From NCBI GenBank assembly GCA_003517945.1, contig DOZP01000299.1:757-6862 (forward strand): DNA of 6,106 nucleotides, given 5' to 3'. Of the stretch, positions 5,262 through 6,106 are shown piece after piece; the first letter of the stretch is position 1; each line of letters opens with the position of its first letter. Both the position numbers and the translations under genes were made by a program. This DNA comes from Porphyromonadaceae bacterium (lineage in GTDB: Bacteria; Bacteroidota; Bacteroidia; Bacteroidales; Tannerellaceae). The notes under the pieces are model-generated. The model was not told the origin of the DNA and searched no databases. It saw nothing but the letters and a program-made list of their open reading frames with translations.

Positions 5262-6106
5262 ATGCCGATAAAAATCCCCAGATCGCTGCCCGCATACGAA
5301 GCATTGAGCGCGGAACGTGTCTTTGTAATGACCGACGACCGCGCGGAACATCAGGATATACGCCCTCTCAGAGTCGCCATTGTCAACCTGATGCCGACCA
5401 CAGTGGACACGGAAATTCAGCTTCTCAGGCTTTTGGGAAACAGTCCCCTGCAAGTTGATATTACCTTTCTGCGTATGGGCAGCCATGAGTCGAAAAACGC
5501 GCCCCCCGGACACCTTGAAAAATTTTACATCAGCGCGGAGGAAATTGTTTCTCTGCGGCCGCATTTTGACGGCCTTATCATCACAGGCGCTCCGGTGGAA
5601 ACTTTGCCGTTTGAGGAAGTCGATTACTGGCAAGAGCTGGCCGGCGTTATAGATTATTCGGCGACAAATATTTTTTCTACCATGCACATCTGCTGGGGAG
5701 CGCAGGCAGGGCTGTACCGGCGTTACGGCATCCCCAAAAAACCGCTCGAAAAAAAGCTGTCCGGCATTTTTCCCCACGCTGTAAATGGGCAGTACGCCGC
5801 GTTATTCCGGGGCTTTGACGATGAATTTCTCGCCCCCCAGTCCCGGCACACAACCAGCGACCGTGACGCAATTGCCGCCGATCCCCGGCTGACCATACAA
5901 TCCGAAACCGAAGAAGCCGGCGTTTTTATCGTTACCGCCCGCGAAGGCCGCGAAATTTACGTCACCGGCCATCTGGAGTACGATCCCCTGACACTCGACC
6001 GCGAATACCGCAGAGACCTAGCGAAAGGCCTCCCCATCGAAATCCCCAAAAATTACTATCCCGAAAACGATCCCGCGAAAACACCCGTTGTCCGCTGGCG
6101 AGCGCA
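5262..6106 (+). CDS. metA: Homoserine O-acetyltransferase, MetA family (3' end cut)
   Basis: The first 281 residues are present and match the MetA family throughout, starting MPIKIPRSLPAYEAL. The enzyme acylates the hydroxyl of homoserine, the first committed step to methionine, in the cytoplasm. The nucleophile is Cys144 in MHICWGAQAG, and the catalytic His237 and Glu239 lie in TGHLEYD. Relative to the E. coli enzyme (Cys142, His235, Glu237) the numbering is shifted by two throughout. Residue Glu113 in TGAPVE then corresponds to position 111, where Glu goes with acetyl-CoA use (as in Bacillus cereus) and Gly with succinyl-CoA (as in E. coli). This copy is therefore predicted to be an acetyltransferase despite the metA name. 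Family members are about 300 residues, so only some 20-30 residues are missing. The gene is much GC-richer than the operon before it and is probably part of the host backbone. Confidence 0.95.
   Translation, partial: MPIKIPRSLPAYEALSAERVFVMTDDRAEHQDIRPLRVAIVNLMPTTVDTEIQLLRLLGNSPLQVDITFLRMGSHESKNAPPGHLEKFYISAEEIVSLRPHFDGLIITGAPVETLPFEEVDYWQELAGVIDYSATNIFSTMHICWGAQAGLYRRYGIPKKPLEKKLSGIFPHAVNGQYAALFRGFDDEFLAPQSRHTTSDRDAIAADPRLTIQSETEEAGVFIVTAREGREIYVTGHLEYDPLTLDREYRRDLAKGLPIEIPKNYYPENDPAKTPVVRWRA

Noticed and set aside
5224..5271. Fifteen-codon Lys-rich open frame overlapping the metA start out of frame
   Set aside because: It has no ribosome binding site and no similarity I recognise. The Lys codons reflect the A-rich metA ribosome binding region.
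5076..5871. Minus-strand open frames opposite gene 4 and metA
   Set aside because: They are antisense to a clear MetA coding region and have no recognisable domains.

Overview
The window is a bacterial chromosomal segment. Two GC-richer housekeeping genes flank a visibly AT-rich accessory block. On the left, on the minus strand and cut by the window edge, is the N-terminal part of a type I glutamine synthetase (glnA, 797 to 1). On the right, on the plus strand and also cut, is a MetA-family homoserine O-acyltransferase (5262 to 6106) whose residues point to acetyl-CoA rather than succinyl-CoA. The two genes point away from each other, so the block sits in what was probably their shared divergent upstream region. 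The organism cannot be named from this. An acetyl-type MetA and this form of glutamine synthetase would fit an anaerobic Firmicutes-like or related lineage, but that is a weak inference.

The block (about 811 to 5200) has a 500-base upstream region without a convincing gene, then four co-directional genes packed with short overlaps of 8, 4 and 8 bases, clearly one operon. Gene 1 (1320-2759, 479 aa) is a large protein with a TGT-like CxCxxC...H putative zinc site and a glycine-rich TIM-barrel-like core. Gene 2 (2752-4083, 443 aa) is a SIR2-family protein that keeps its NAD-binding and catalytic motifs and has a four-cysteine zinc ribbon. Gene 3 (4080-4679, 199 aa) resembles the YwgA/Panacea (DUF4065-like) family. 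Gene 4 (4672-5157, 161 aa) has the D...ExK core of a small PD-(D/E)XK nuclease-like protein.

The best reading is that these four genes form a compact, possibly undescribed anti-phage or conflict system. In that model gene 1 and/or gene 4 would recognise or act on nucleic acid, the SIR2 protein would be the NAD-consuming effector, and the Panacea-like protein would be an adaptor, regulator or antitoxin-like partner. This is inference from gene content and operon structure. No integrase, transposase, tRNA or CRISPR array is visible in the window.

The upstream region (811-1319) holds a symmetrical repeat arrangement: a 15-bp perfect inverted repeat (898-912 / 1085-1099) enclosed by an 11-bp direct repeat (880-890 / 1108-1118). 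This could be a small MITE-like insertion. A good sigma-70 promoter candidate (TTTACA, 18 bases, TATTAT at 1110-1139) follows it and probably drives the operon.
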